DNA of 64,000 nucleotides, from positions 49,426-113,425 of the forward strand of contig JAAYOB010000015.1 in the NCBI GenBank assembly GCA_012520575.1, in the 5' to 3' direction. This stretch comes from Candidatus Stramentimicrobium fermentans (GTDB taxonomy: Bacteria; Atribacterota; Phoenicimicrobiia; Phoenicimicrobiales; Stramentimicrobiaceae). This document shows positions 36,056 to 45,800 of this stretch, piece by piece (within the stretch, counting starts at the first letter, position 1; each line of letters begins with the position of its first letter). The translations under genes were made by a program, and so were the position numbers. A model generated the notes under the pieces. It saw only the letters and a list, made by a program, of their open reading frames with translations. It was not told the origin of the DNA and searched no databases.

Positions 36056-37108
36056 ATGTCCGATAAGAAAGACAATAAGAAGAGATTAATGCAGCTCGTT
36101 ACAGCGGCAGGGTGAGCGGCTAAATGGAGCTATCAGGACCTCGGTGAGGTTCTTAAAAAGATGAATCAAATTTCAGACCATAATTTATTAAGCAGTTTTG
36201 AAAACAATGAAGATGCAGCGGTATACCGTATCAATAGCGATACGGCCATTATCTTTACTACCGACTTTATCACTCCTGTCGTGAACGATCCATTTACCTT
36301 TGGCCAGATTGCTGCTGCCAATGCTTTAAGTGACGTTTTCGCCATGGGCGGCAGGCCCTTAATGGCTTTAAATATCGTCTGCTTTCCTGAAAATAGATTA
36401 GAAGAGTTAGAAAAAATTGTTAGCGGTGGGCTGCAAAAGGTAAAAGAAGCCGGAGCAATATTGGTGGGGGGACATAGCCTGAAAGATTCTGAGCCCAAAT
36501 ACGGTCTAGCAGTCGTGGGGCTAGTGCATCCGGATAAAGTAATCTGCAATAATAATTGTCAGGAGGGAGATAGAATAATATTAACAAAGCCACTGGGAAC
36601 CGGTATTATCTCCACCGCTTTAAAGAGTGAATATTTATCCGAAAATGAAGCTCAGGAAGCAATAGGCTGGATGTCAAAACTCAATGCTGTTTCCGATGAT
36701 ATTTTAAATTTGGCTATAAACAGTATGACCGATATTACCGGATATGGTTTTCTGGGACACCTCAGTGAAATGGTCCAGGGCAGTGATGTCGGTGCAGATA
36801 TTGAGGTTGATAAAATTCCCTTGTTAGCAAATACTGTTGGGCTTGCTCAGGAAGGAGTTATACCAGGGGGAAGTTTCGCTAATCAGGAAATATTCTCCTG
36901 CGGGGTGGAAAAGAAAATTGAGCTGGAACCGGCCAAAGAGATAACACTTTACGATGCTCAAACCTCAGGCGGATTACTCATCTCCATTGCCCAAAGAGAT
37001 GTCGAGCAGGCACTGGACTTGTTGCACAAGGAAGGATTCACTGAAAGCAGTGTGATTGGCAAGATTAGAAAGATAAATATAAATGAGAGAAGAATAAGCC
37101 TGATATAG
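36056..37108 (+). CDS. selD: selenophosphate synthetase, selenocysteine-containing
   Basis: Makes selenophosphate from selenide and ATP. ATG at 36056 follows GAGGGGG; the frame reads MSDKKDNKKRLMQLVTAAG, then TGA at 36113-36115 (residue 20), then AAKWSYQDLGEVL. In SelD this residue is the catalytic Cys or Sec of the (C/U)xxK motif, so the UGA is Sec, and K23 is in place. ATG codons after the UGA would give a truncated protein lacking the active site. Downstream ATP-site motifs: TTDFITPVVNDPFTFGQIAA, FAMGGRPLMALNIVCFP, VGGHSLKDSEPKYGLAVVG and DITGYGFLGHLSEM. Total about 350 residues. Confidence 0.97.
36113..36153 (+). promoter_or_regulatory. UGA codon and SECIS hairpin of selD
   Basis: After the TGA (36113-36115), GGACCTC (36136-36142) pairs with GAGGTTC (36146-36152), extendable by an A-T pair, with apical loop GGT. 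The loop lies about 27 bases after the UGA. A short stem capped by a G-G-T loop is the standard bacterial SECIS form recognised by SelB. Confidence 0.88.
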
Positions 37109-37185
37109 CTTATTCTAATTATACCGAAAAATTTCTTAGAACCATTGTTCTTACTAAATTTAATTCAAAAGGGGTTATAATAGTA

Positions 37186-38241
37186 ATGATAAGAAACAGG
37201 TTTGTGATAATAGTATCGATAATTCTGATTATCCTTTTAGGGATAGGATTTCTAATAAGCAGAATAACCAACAAACTCACCGGTCCGCCGGTACTAGCTG
37301 TCTCGGAAGAAGTGGGTGATTTGGGAATAATACAAGCAGACCAGCCGCAAGCCCATATCTTTACCCTTAAGAATGAGGGAGGAGAAACCCTGATTATTGA
37401 AAGAGTGCAGACATCATGTGGTTGTACCGCTACCGTATTGTCGGATAAGAAACTGCAGCCCGGTGAAACTACTGAATTAGAGGTGAGTTTCAATCCTAAA
37501 GGTTATCAGGGGGACATTTCTCATTCTGTTTATATCTACAGTAATGACCCGGAGAATCACAGGAGGAAGCTTGTTATCAAAGGCACTGTAGAGGTCATAC
37601 CTGCCCCTAAGATTCATTTATCAACAAATCAATGGGATTTTGGCTTACTTTCATCCGGCGATACCTCCTCATTTTCGGTACTAATAACCAATGAAGGGCA
37701 ATTAGACTTAGACATTGAAGATATAGCTTTACCCGAACAAGTTTTCTACCAGCAGGACGAATTAGAACTTCCGGTATCATTAGCCCCGGAAGAGGAATTA
37801 GAAGTAAAATTTGTCTATGATACCGAAAGACAAGCCCTAGGAGTGGTAAGAGAATATATCCGCCTAACTAACAATGATCCTGACCACAAGAATATTACCA
37901 TAAGAATAGAAGGGTACATAAAGGAAAGAGAGGAAACGATTACCATTCGTCCTCTGCAAGGGTTTACAATTACCGGGGAAAAAGATTATCAGATTTCTGA
38001 TGCAAAATTCTTAATCAGTAATAATAGCCATAATACACTTAAGGGAATTATTGCAGGCTCCTCTCAGGATTATATTACACCACTTATTAAAGAGCTCAAT
38101 CTATCCCCCGGTGAAGAGAAAGAGATTACGCTTAGAATTGAACAGCAAAATTTGGCGAAACTTGATTTAAATGAAATCATCCGGGAATATATTTATTTCA
38201 GAGTTCCAATACCGTTAGAGATAGGTTTTGATCTTCCCTAA
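37186..38241 (+). CDS. DUF1573 membrane-anchored protein with two Ig-like/HYDIN-type domains
   Basis: A 351-residue protein anchored by an N-terminal hydrophobic segment (residues 5-25). The first domain (residues about 38-135) holds the DUF1573 signature VGDLGIIQADQPQAHIFTLKN and VQTSCGCTATVLSDKKLQPG with a C-G-C motif; the second (about 140-230) repeats the theme WDFGLLSSGDTSSFSVLITN. A third, more diverged beta region follows. DUF1573 proteins are exported and of unclear function; metal or redox binding by C-G-C is possible. AAAAGGGG lies 12 bases before the ATG. Confidence 0.85.
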   Translation: MIRNRFVIIVSIILIILLGIGFLISRITNKLTGPPVLAVSEEVGDLGIIQADQPQAHIFTLKNEGGETLIIERVQTSCGCTATVLSDKKLQPGETTELEVSFNPKGYQGDISHSVYIYSNDPENHRRKLVIKGTVEVIPAPKIHLSTNQWDFGLLSSGDTSSFSVLITNEGQLDLDIEDIALPEQVFYQQDELELPVSLAPEEELEVKFVYDTERQALGVVREYIRLTNNDPDHKNITIRIEGYIKEREETITIRPLQGFTITGEKDYQISDAKFLISNNSHNTLKGIIAGSSQDYITPLIKELNLSPGEEKEITLRIEQQNLAKLDLNEIIREYIYFRVPIPLEIGFDLP

Positions 38242-38334
38242 AATATTTCTCTAAGCATAATTAAAAAGTTTACGAAGATTTATTTTAAATAACATAATTT
38301 ACGTTTTTTATTTCAGAAGAAAGGAGGTTAAAAT

Positions 38335-38523
38335 ATGCCAATTTTACAGGTGGAGATGTTGAAAGGAAGAACAGTGGAACAGAAAAGGGCGATGGTAAAT
38401 AAGGTAACTGAAGCCATTTCAGAAACCCTTAATTGTCCCAAAGATGCAGTAAGAATAATTATCAGAGAAATGGACACAGAAGATTTTGCTCATGCCGGGG
38501 AATTATACATAGACAAGAAATAG
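38335..38523 (+). CDS. 4-oxalocrotonate tautomerase-family protein
   Basis: A 62-residue protein of the 4-OT family, with the catalytic N-terminal proline (after Met removal) in MPILQVEMLKGRTVEQKRAM and a conserved VRIIIREMDTEDFAHAGEL segment. Such small enzymes act as hexamers on keto-enol substrates. AAGGAGG precedes the ATG. The real substrate cannot be read from sequence. Confidence 0.93.
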   Translation: MPILQVEMLKGRTVEQKRAMVNKVTEAISETLNCPKDAVRIIIREMDTEDFAHAGELYIDKK

Positions 38524-38609
38524 TATGTTTTCGCTGATCAACTAATTGTTACGATAGCTATTTGCAGTCTAAATATTTTTCGTAAGGTAATAAAAGGAGA
38601 AAAATCAGC

Positions 38610-39080
38610 ATAAATTTTTTTAAGGACTTTTTATCAATACTTAATAATAGAGTATTGCTTATTGCTTTTTTGGCCTGGACAGTCAATCAGGGGATTAAAT
38701 TGATTCTATTTTATATGGCAGACAATAAATGGGACTGGGGCAGGATATTCGGAGCCGGAGGAATGCCCAGTACCCATTCAGCCCTTTCGGTCAGCGTTGC
38801 GGTTTCAATTGGGTTTTTAGAGGGCTGGGATACGTCTTTATTTGCTCTGGCCGGAGTATTTGCTGTGGTAGTTATGGCTGATGCAGCAGGTGTGAGAAGG
38901 GCTACCGGAGAGCAGGCCAAGATATTAAATAAGTTAATATCACTTTTTTCTAAAGATGCCAGATTTAAGAGTGAGCGTATGGAAGAGTTAATTGGCCATA
39001 CCCTATTTGAAGTAATAATGGGCGCTATAATCGGTTTTTTAACGGCAACAATACTTTCTATACTTTTCTTGGCAATATAG
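38610..39080 (+). CDS. YuiD/DUF212-type membrane phosphatase-like protein, apparent ATA start
   Basis: A 156-residue membrane protein related to the acid-phosphatase/vanadium-haloperoxidase-like YuiD family: GAGGMPSTHSALSVSVAVSIG (residues about 48-68) and MADAAGVRRATGEQAKILN are the key motifs. The first standard codon in frame is a TTG at 38655, but it has no ribosome binding site and would cut conserved residues. Upstream, AAAGGAG stands 10 bases before ATA at 38610, giving xNFFKDFLSILNNRVLLIA, the expected family N-terminus. ATA is a rare start; an ATG changed by mutation or sequencing error is the alternative. Confidence 0.85.
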   Translation: MNFFKDFLSILNNRVLLIAFLAWTVNQGIKLILFYMADNKWDWGRIFGAGGMPSTHSALSVSVAVSIGFLEGWDTSLFALAGVFAVVVMADAAGVRRATGEQAKILNKLISLFSKDARFKSERMEELIGHTLFEVIMGAIIGFLTATILSILFLAI

Positions 39081-39151
39081 TTAACAGGTTTGCCTTTAAC
39101 CCTGTAATAGATTTGACAGTCGGGTTAATTTTACGGAAGGGTAAGTTATCG

Positions 39152-40039
39152 ATGGATTATAGATTTAGTGATAGAGAGCTTGCTGAGCTTAAAAAAGCCC
39201 AGCAAGATGAGTTGGTGGGACAGCAGGTCTATGGAAAATTGGCAGAGTTAACTAAAGATCCGCATAATTCGAAAATTTTGGCAAAGATTGCCAATGATGA
39301 AAAAGAACACGCCAAAGTGTTTAGGAAATATACTCAAACAGATTTAAAGGTTGACAGGTTTAAGGTGTTCTTTTATGTTTTTGTTGCCCGGGCATTTGGT
39401 CTAACCTTCAGTATTAAATTACAAGAAAAGGGTGAAGCAGCGACACAAAAAAAATATAAACAGATGTTTAATGCTGTTCCGGAAATAAAAAAAATTATTG
39501 AAGATGAGGAAAAACATGAGGCAGAGCTGATAAATATGATCAATGAAGAAAAACTGTCATATATGAGCTCCATAGTATTGGGTTTGAATGATGCCCTAGT
39601 GGAGTTGACCGGGGCACTTGCCGGTTTCACCCTCTCTATTCGGAATTCTCGAATTATTGCCCTCCTGGGATTAATTACCGGTATTTCTGCCTCTCTTTCT
39701 ATGGCAGCTAGCGAGTATTTGTCTAATAAGGCTGACCCTGATCCGGAAAACCGGGAAAAAGCAAAAAGGTCGGCCCTTTATACCGGAACTGCTTATATTT
39801 TAACCGTAATAGCGCTGGTTACTCCTTATTTTTTGTATAAAAATTACTTATTTAGTTTTACCATGACCATTGCAGTAGCGCTGTTCATTATTTTTGTTTT
39901 TAACTATTATATTTCGGTAGTCAATGATTACGATTTTAAAAAAAGATTTTTAGAAATGGCTTCCATTAGTATAGGTGTAGCCGCGCTTTCTTCCCTGATA
40001 GGCTTTTTGGTAAAAACTTTTCTGGGTTTTGAATTATAG
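39152..40039 (+). CDS. ferritin-like/VIT1 fusion, probable iron exporter (Mbfa/erythrin-Vit type)
   Basis: Fusion of an N-terminal ferritin-like diiron domain (residues about 5-135; LKKAQQDELVGQQVYGKLAE, IANDEKEHAKVFRKY, IIEDEEKHEAELINMI supply Glu and His ligands) and a C-terminal VIT1/CCC1 membrane domain with SSIVLGLNDALVELTGALAG, ISASLSMAASEYLSNKAD and about four further hydrophobic segments. Such proteins export iron or manganese and protect from peroxide. I chose the ATG at 39152 (GGAAGG upstream) over a TTG at 39113. A gene of this type near rubrerythrin, Fur and Fe-S genes fits iron homeostasis. Confidence 0.93.
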   Translation: MDYRFSDRELAELKKAQQDELVGQQVYGKLAELTKDPHNSKILAKIANDEKEHAKVFRKYTQTDLKVDRFKVFFYVFVARAFGLTFSIKLQEKGEAATQKKYKQMFNAVPEIKKIIEDEEKHEAELINMINEEKLSYMSSIVLGLNDALVELTGALAGFTLSIRNSRIIALLGLITGISASLSMAASEYLSNKADPDPENREKAKRSALYTGTAYILTVIALVTPYFLYKNYLFSFTMTIAVALFIIFVFNYYISVVNDYDFKKRFLEMASISIGVAALSSLIGFLVKTFLGFEL

Positions 40040-40531
40040 ATAGTCGATAAAGATTAAGATTCCTTAATCAGGTCTGCCCATTAACTCAATCTTTACTTTT
40101 CCGGGTGCTTCAGCGGTAGTCCAAATTCTATTACTCTCTTTGAGATATCCTTTCTAGGCGTAAATTTTACTACCATTCATTGATTGGCATCGGTACCATT
40201 AATGATAATCTCCGCCCTTTTTTAGAAAAACATTTACTAAAAGAACAATTTGAGATAAAATAAAAATAAGTCATCTACCGGTGAGGGGATTGTACGTGTC
40301 AAAACATGGTCAGGGTTCAAGATATCGGCTATAAGCTGTAAGAGATTGATAAAATGGGTTGACCGGGAGGCTTAGCCTTGGCTATCTGCTCTTTTATGTC
40401 ACCATTTAATCTTTATTTAACTTTCAAAAAGGACCTGTCAAGTTCAATATCTTTTATTAAATTGGTAGTTTTTGAATGATAACCACAATTTAAAATATAA
40501 ATACAAGTTAATAAGAAAGGAAATAATTAGA
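40040..40531. other. intergenic region before the aldehyde dehydrogenase, holding direct-repeat copy 1
   Basis: About 490 bases without an intact gene. Positions 40150-40263 are copy 1 of a direct repeat. The rest contains no supported ORF; an in-frame-looking ATGGGTTGACCGGGAGG near 40353 was checked as a Sec candidate and rejected because stops lie just upstream. Confidence 0.6.
40150..40263 (+). repeat. direct repeat copy 1, remnant of a gene 3' end
   Basis: Matches 42166-42279; the core 40184-40230 is identical to 42200-42246 over 47 bases. One frame is open for 37 codons and ends in a proper stop (TAA 40261-40263), with peptide IGTINDNLRPFLEK shared by both copies. Differences between copies are partly synonymous (TTA/TTG, CTA/TTA), as expected for decayed coding DNA. 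Confidence 0.8.
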
Positions 40532-41914
40532 ATGGGTAACGAAAATAAAATTACTGAAATGATTGCTAAAGCCAGAGTAGCACTTAAAGAAATAGAAGGC
40601 TATTCTCAAGAAAGGGTTGACTTTTTGTGCAGAGAAGTAGCCATTGAGTGTCTGAAAAAAAACAATGCCATGAGATGTGCCAAGCTCGCTGTAGAAGAAG
40701 GTTTAATGGGAAAAGTGGAAGACAAGTTTAGTAAGATTCAAAATAAAGTTCGTGGTGCTTGGCGTGACATAAAAGATATGAAAACCATTGGGAAAATAGA
40801 GTATGATCCAGTCAAAAGAATAAGTAAATACGCCAAGCCGGTAGGAGTGGTAGGTGCATTGTTGCCCTGTACTAACTGTGAGGCAACACCAGCCATAAAA
40901 GGTCTTTTTACCATTAAAGGGCGTAATGCTATTATTTTTGCCCCTCATCCCAGAACCAAAAAAACCTCTTGCATGATGGCAGAATTTATGAGAAAGGCAC
41001 TTGCTGAAAACGATGCCCCAGTCGATCTGGTACAATGCATTGAAGAGCCAACCCTCGAACTGAGCGGTCAGCTAATGAGAGATTGTGATTTAGTAGTAGC
41101 TACCGGCGGACCAGGCATGGTTAAAGCAGCCTATAGTTCCGGTTCCCCGGCTTATGGAGTTGGACAAGGGAATGCTCCGGTAATTATAGACGAGACAGCT
41201 GATCTAGCTGCTGCAGCGAACAAAGTAAAGCAGAGTAAAACTTTCGATTATGCTACCAGTTGCTCCACTGAAAACTCCTTAATAGTGGAAGATAGTATCT
41301 ACGATGCCTTTATACAGCTACTCATTAGTGAAGGTGGTTATCTTTTAAGCCAGAAAGAAAAAGATTTGTTAGGCCCGGTTCTTTTCCCAGACGGTGAACA
41401 TCCCAATCCGAAATTAGTTGCACAAGCACCGGAAATCATTGCCAAAGCCGCTTCAATTAACTTGCCGGATGGTAAAGCCTTCTTCATTGTAGAAGAAGAC
41501 GGGGTTGGGCAGGGTTATCCCTTCTCAGGAGAAAAACTTGCCGTAGTTGTTGCAGTTTATAGATACAGTGGGGGTTTTGAAAATGCCCTTGATTTGGTAG
41601 ATAGACTTATTTCCTATCAAGGGTTAGGTCATTCTTGTGGAATTCATACTAATAATGATGAACATATACAAGCTCTTGGAGAAAGAGCTAAAGCTAGCCG
41701 TATAATGGTCAACCAGCCACAGTGCCTGGCCAATAGCGGTAACTGGTATAATGGAATGCCTTTTACTCTAAGCTTGGGATGTGGAACTTGGGGCGGCAAT
41801 ATAGCGACTGAAAATATCGGTATGAAACATTTTCTAAATATCTCCTGGCTTTCTGAACCTTTTGAGCCTGTAAAACCAACCGATATGGAATTATTTGGCA
41901 GAGAAATTGATTAG
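40532..41914 (+). CDS. acylating aldehyde dehydrogenase (CoA-dependent; sulfoacetaldehyde dehydrogenase-like)
   Basis: NAD(P)+- and CoA-dependent aldehyde dehydrogenase of the EutE/PduP/AdhE-N superfamily, oxidising an aldehyde to acyl-CoA. The nucleophile cysteine lies in FDYATSCSTENSLIVEDS near residue 248; VVATGGPGMVKAAYSSGSPA and GVGQGNAPVIIDETADL form the cofactor and active-site loops, and GLGHSCGIHTNN and QPQCLANSGNW are near the end. The ATSCSTEN context is closer to sulfoacetaldehyde dehydrogenase (SauS-type) than to EutE, by memory of the families. The frame is open to a TTG at 40472 but AAGAAAGGA stands before the ATG at 40532, which I use. No shell-protein genes of a microcompartment are visible nearby. 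Confidence 0.9.
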   Translation: MGNENKITEMIAKARVALKEIEGYSQERVDFLCREVAIECLKKNNAMRCAKLAVEEGLMGKVEDKFSKIQNKVRGAWRDIKDMKTIGKIEYDPVKRISKYAKPVGVVGALLPCTNCEATPAIKGLFTIKGRNAIIFAPHPRTKKTSCMMAEFMRKALAENDAPVDLVQCIEEPTLELSGQLMRDCDLVVATGGPGMVKAAYSSGSPAYGVGQGNAPVIIDETADLAAAANKVKQSKTFDYATSCSTENSLIVEDSIYDAFIQLLISEGGYLLSQKEKDLLGPVLFPDGEHPNPKLVAQAPEIIAKAASINLPDGKAFFIVEEDGVGQGYPFSGEKLAVVVAVYRYSGGFENALDLVDRLISYQGLGHSCGIHTNNDEHIQALGERAKASRIMVNQPQCLANSGNWYNGMPFTLSLGCGTWGGNIATENIGMKHFLNISWLSEPFEPVKPTDMELFGREID

Positions 41915-42310
41915 AGTTTAATTAAATTTTTTATCGAAAAGAAATAGAACTGAAATAAAAAGTTTAGCTAATTATTTAGAATAATATAATAGATGATTGT
42001 TAATGCAATTATATTAGCTATCTAAAAAATAAAATTTTATGAGATAAATGGTGGAAACTTGTTGGTGTACTTTATCTATCTTATTTACTCTTACTTATTG
42101 CATGTTTCCTCCGGAGTGGAGATCGGTATAATTCTTTCTCCTACTTATTGACAATGGTCAAAATACTTCTTTAGGTGTAAAATTACCGCCGGCCGTTGGT
42201 TGGCATCGGTACCATTAATGATAATCTCCGCCCTTTTTTAGAAAAATATTTGTTAAAAGAACAATTTAAGATAGAATAATAGAAGATATTCTTTAAGAAG
42301 GGTGGTTTCG
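41915..42310. other. intergenic region between aldehyde dehydrogenase and macrodomain genes, holding direct-repeat copy 2
   Basis: About 390 A/T-rich bases. Apart from the repeat copy at 42166-42279 I see no gene or clear terminator. Confidence 0.6.
42166..42279 (+). repeat. direct repeat copy 2, remnant of a gene 3' end
   Basis: Second copy of the element at 40150-40263, 2016 bases away, with a 47-base identical core (42200-42246). Same reading frame, same stop (TAA 42277-42279), H/Y, E/K and K/E exchanges relative to copy 1. The two copies bracket the aldehyde dehydrogenase gene. Confidence 0.8.
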
Positions 42311-42841
42311 ATGAAGAAAATAGTATACGGAAAAACTATTGAATGTATAATGGGCGATATTGCAGCTCAGGCAGATATGACAGCCGTGGTGAATGCCGCC
42401 AACGCCCAATTAAGAACAGGGGGAGGAGTAGCCGGGGCGTTACATCGGGCAGCTGGACCCGGTTTGGAGGAAGAAGGAAGGGCACTGGCCCCTATCAAAC
42501 CCGGCGAGGCAGTTATTACCGGCGGTTACAATCTTCCCAATAAATATGTCGTTCACTGTCTGGGTCCGGTTTATGGTATGGATAGCCCTGAAGATGTATT
42601 ATTGGCAAATTGTTATCGTAATGCTTTGAAGATAGCAGACGAACATCATATCGGTTCCATTGCCTTCCCGGCAATCTCTACCGGTATCTTTGGTTACCCG
42701 ATGGAAGAAGCCGCTCAAATTACTTTTCGTACCATAAAAAGTTTATTATCTAAATTAACCCATGTAAAACGTATCCGTTTTGTGCTGCACGACCGGAATG
42801 CTCTTTCTGTCTATGAAAAATATCTGGAAAAGATGGGATAA
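42311..42841 (+). CDS. macrodomain protein (O-acetyl-ADP-ribose deacetylase-like, YmdB type)
   Basis: A 176-residue macrodomain that binds ADP-ribose and probably hydrolyses ADP-ribose esters. Motifs: VVNAANAQLRTGGGVAGALH (ADP-ribose loop 1), PGEAVITGGYNLPNKYVVHC and AFPAISTGIFGYPMEEAA (loop 2). Start ATG at 42311 is preceded by AGAAGGGTGG; a GTG three codons earlier is less likely. It converges with the PAS/HD-GYP gene: their stop codons are five bases apart. Confidence 0.95.
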   Translation: MKKIVYGKTIECIMGDIAAQADMTAVVNAANAQLRTGGGVAGALHRAAGPGLEEEGRALAPIKPGEAVITGGYNLPNKYVVHCLGPVYGMDSPEDVLLANCYRNALKIADEHHIGSIAFPAISTGIFGYPMEEAAQITFRTIKSLLSKLTHVKRIRFVLHDRNALSVYEKYLEKMG

Positions 42842-42846
42842 AGAAT

Positions 42847-45800
42847 TTATTTTAACAACTTTTGGTTGACAACTTCGAAGAAAATTTTAACCAGTTCCGG
42901 GTCAAATTGAGTGCCTGCATTTATCCTGATCTCTTCCATTGCTTCTTCCCGGCTTAGTGGTTTTTTGTAATATTTAACTGATTGCATGACATCAAAGGCA
43001 TCCACCAGTCCAATAATCCTGGAAAGCAAAGGAGTTTCTTTCTCTTTTAAACCGGCCGGATATCCTTTACCGTCCCATCGTTCGTGGTGGTAGAGAATTT
43101 CATTGGCAATAGAGGAAAAATCCGGGATATTTTTTGCAATTCGGTATCCGATATTGGGATGGTTTTTTATTATCTTCCAGTCTTCCTCTGTCAAGGGCTC
43201 TGCCTTGAATAAAATATTTTCGGGAATACCAATCTTACCGATATCATGCAACAGGGCTAATAAGCGCAGTCTGTCCAAATCATAAGGGCCTAAACCCATC
43301 CTTTGCCCGATTTTGTAGGCAATATTCACCATCCGCTGAGAGTGTTTTTCGGTATGTATATCCCTGGCACTTAGTATGGAGAGAAAAGCGTCCAAAAGAT
43401 ATTTTTCTCTGCTTTTTACGTTTAATAGTTTATTCTGATACATTCTCTGATCAGCTTCTCTTAAAATTGCCTCATAGTCCAGTAGTTTGCCTTCCTGTGT
43501 AGCAATTCCCATAGAAATATTAGGATTAAGATAGAGCGGTTCAAAATTATTTTGCCGGCAATCATTAGCTATCCTCTGACAAAAAGCTTCTGCTGCTGAA
43601 CCGGTAGTATTAGGCAGAATTATAGCAAATTCATCACCACCTAGTCTTGCCAGCACGTCGACTTCACGGGAATTACGTTTTAATATCACCGATAAATTTT
43701 TTAATAATTGGTCTCCCTGGCTATGTCCGAAGGTGTCATTGATAGCCTTTAAGCCATTAACATCCATCATTACTACACTGAGAGGGTGGAATCGAGGGTT
43801 GTTCATTCTTTTTAATTCTTCTTCAAAATAAGCTCTATTGTAGAGGCCGGTCAGGGAATCATGGAAGCTGATATAAATAATCTTCTCTTCATTCTGTTTT
43901 CGGACCAGGGCAGTAGCTACTTGGGAAGCCATTATCTCCATAAGTTTGATATCTTTTTCTGAGTAACAGGTTGGATTGTGGTAATCCTGGACAATCATGG
44001 CGCCGATAGTTTTTCCTTCAATTTTTAGAGGAACACCCAACCAGCATATTTTTTCCGTTAAAGGACCATAAATTTTAATCTTTTTTTCCAATACCAATCC
44101 ATGTATCTGATTATAATTTAAAAGTAATGATTGCTGCTGTTTAATTAAGTAATGGGTAACTGAATCTTTAAGGTTTAAGCCTACAGGAGAAAAATTGGTA
44201 TTCTGCTCATCACTATAATAGACAAAAGATAATACATCTTTTTCTTCATCCATAAGGGCGATATAAAAACTGGTTGCGTTGATTATTTTTTTCAATTCAG
44301 TATGTATATCCCGGTAGAGTTGGGAAATGGCTATGGGAGCATTGGCAGCTTGAGAAATATTATAGAGGACCTGCCGCAAAGTCTCATTTTGTTTCTGTTC
44401 GGTAATATCCTGGTACAGGGCAACAAATCCTTGCACCTGCCCCTTAATTTTTACCTGAGAGGTGGAAATTTGTACCGGGATATCTTTGCCCTCTTTAGTC
44501 CTGCGGTAAGTTTCGTGCATGAGAGAGTCTGAAGAATGAGCTTTAACAGTCAAATTTTCTCCTTCCTTAATCCTCTCTAAGGGGTAAAAATTGAGCTGGG
44601 CCAGGCGCTTGCCCACCATTTCTTCTCGGGTAAAGCCGAATAGTTTGGTAAATTGAGGGTTCGCATCAAATACCCTATCTTCTTTATCTAAATAGATTGC
44701 AGCCAGAGGATTACTCCTGAAGAGAGATTCGAATCTTTCTTGTGTTTGGCGTATTTCCTCCTCCGCCTGTTTTTTCTCGGTAATATCCTCATAGAGACCA
44801 ATAACTCCACTAATCTGATTTTTAATTTTCATTTGAGAAGAGGAAATCTGTACAGGTATGTCTCTACCGTCTTTGGCTCTACGGATTGTTTCAAATTTGA
44901 GATGGGGAGAGTAGAAGGTCTTTTTAGTTAATCCCTCTCCTTCCTCTTTTTTCCCTTGAGGATAGAAATTGAACTGATTCATTTTTTTACCCAGAATATC
45001 TTTTTTAGTGTAACCGAATAGTTCAGTAAACCTGGGATTAATATCCAGTACTCTATCTTCAATATCCAAATAGACCGCAGCTAAGGGATTGTTGGCAAAG
45101 AGAGAGACAAACTTCTCATGATTTTGATGGATTTCCATTTCAGTTATCTTTCTTTCAATAGCGGCAGCCACAAGTTTGGAAAGAAATACCATGGAATTGA
45201 TATCATTTTCCGAATACATATTCGGTGTGGTATAATTGGCTACAGACATACATCCTTTAAGGTGAATACCGATTTTTAATGGTACTCCCAACCAGCAGGT
45301 TTCTTCAGTCAATTTTCCCTTATCGAACGGTGCCAACTGCCCCATTTTACTAAGTTTTAATATCTGAGCATAATCCGCTAAAAGTGGCTTACCGTTTTCT
45401 ATGATATAGTTTGCCAGACTTTTTAAAAGACTTGGCCTATCGCTTTCTTCGGTAAGTTCGTGCTTTTCATCGATAAAATAGGAAAAAGTTATTTGGTTTT
45501 TTTCTTCATCCCATAGAGCGATATGGAAGTTTTCAGCGAAAATAATTTGGTTTAGCTGCACACGAATAATATCATATAAATCTGATAAAGAAATATCGCT
45601 ATTAGCAGTTCGAAAAATGTTGAATAAGGCTCTGCTGAGTCTTTCATTGTACTTTCTGAGGGAAATATCTTTAAATGCTAATATATTGCCCAGAAAATAT
45701 TCTTTTGAAGTGAAAAAAGGATACCCCGAAATCTCTATATCTAAAGCAGAATGTCCTTTCCTGTCCAATGTTGCTTCCAGGGAGCGTACTTCTTGGGTAG

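Noticed and set aside
40353-40444. ATGGGT-TGA-CCGGGAGGC as a possible selenoprotein (GUPGG-like).
   Set aside because: In that frame stops lie only a few codons upstream (TAA near 40338), there is no ribosome binding site and the translation matches no family I know.
40532-41914. Bacterial microcompartment locus around the acylating aldehyde dehydrogenase.
   Set aside because: No shell-protein genes (BMC domains) are found on either side within the window, and the start lacks an encapsulation-peptide extension when the ATG at 40532 is used.
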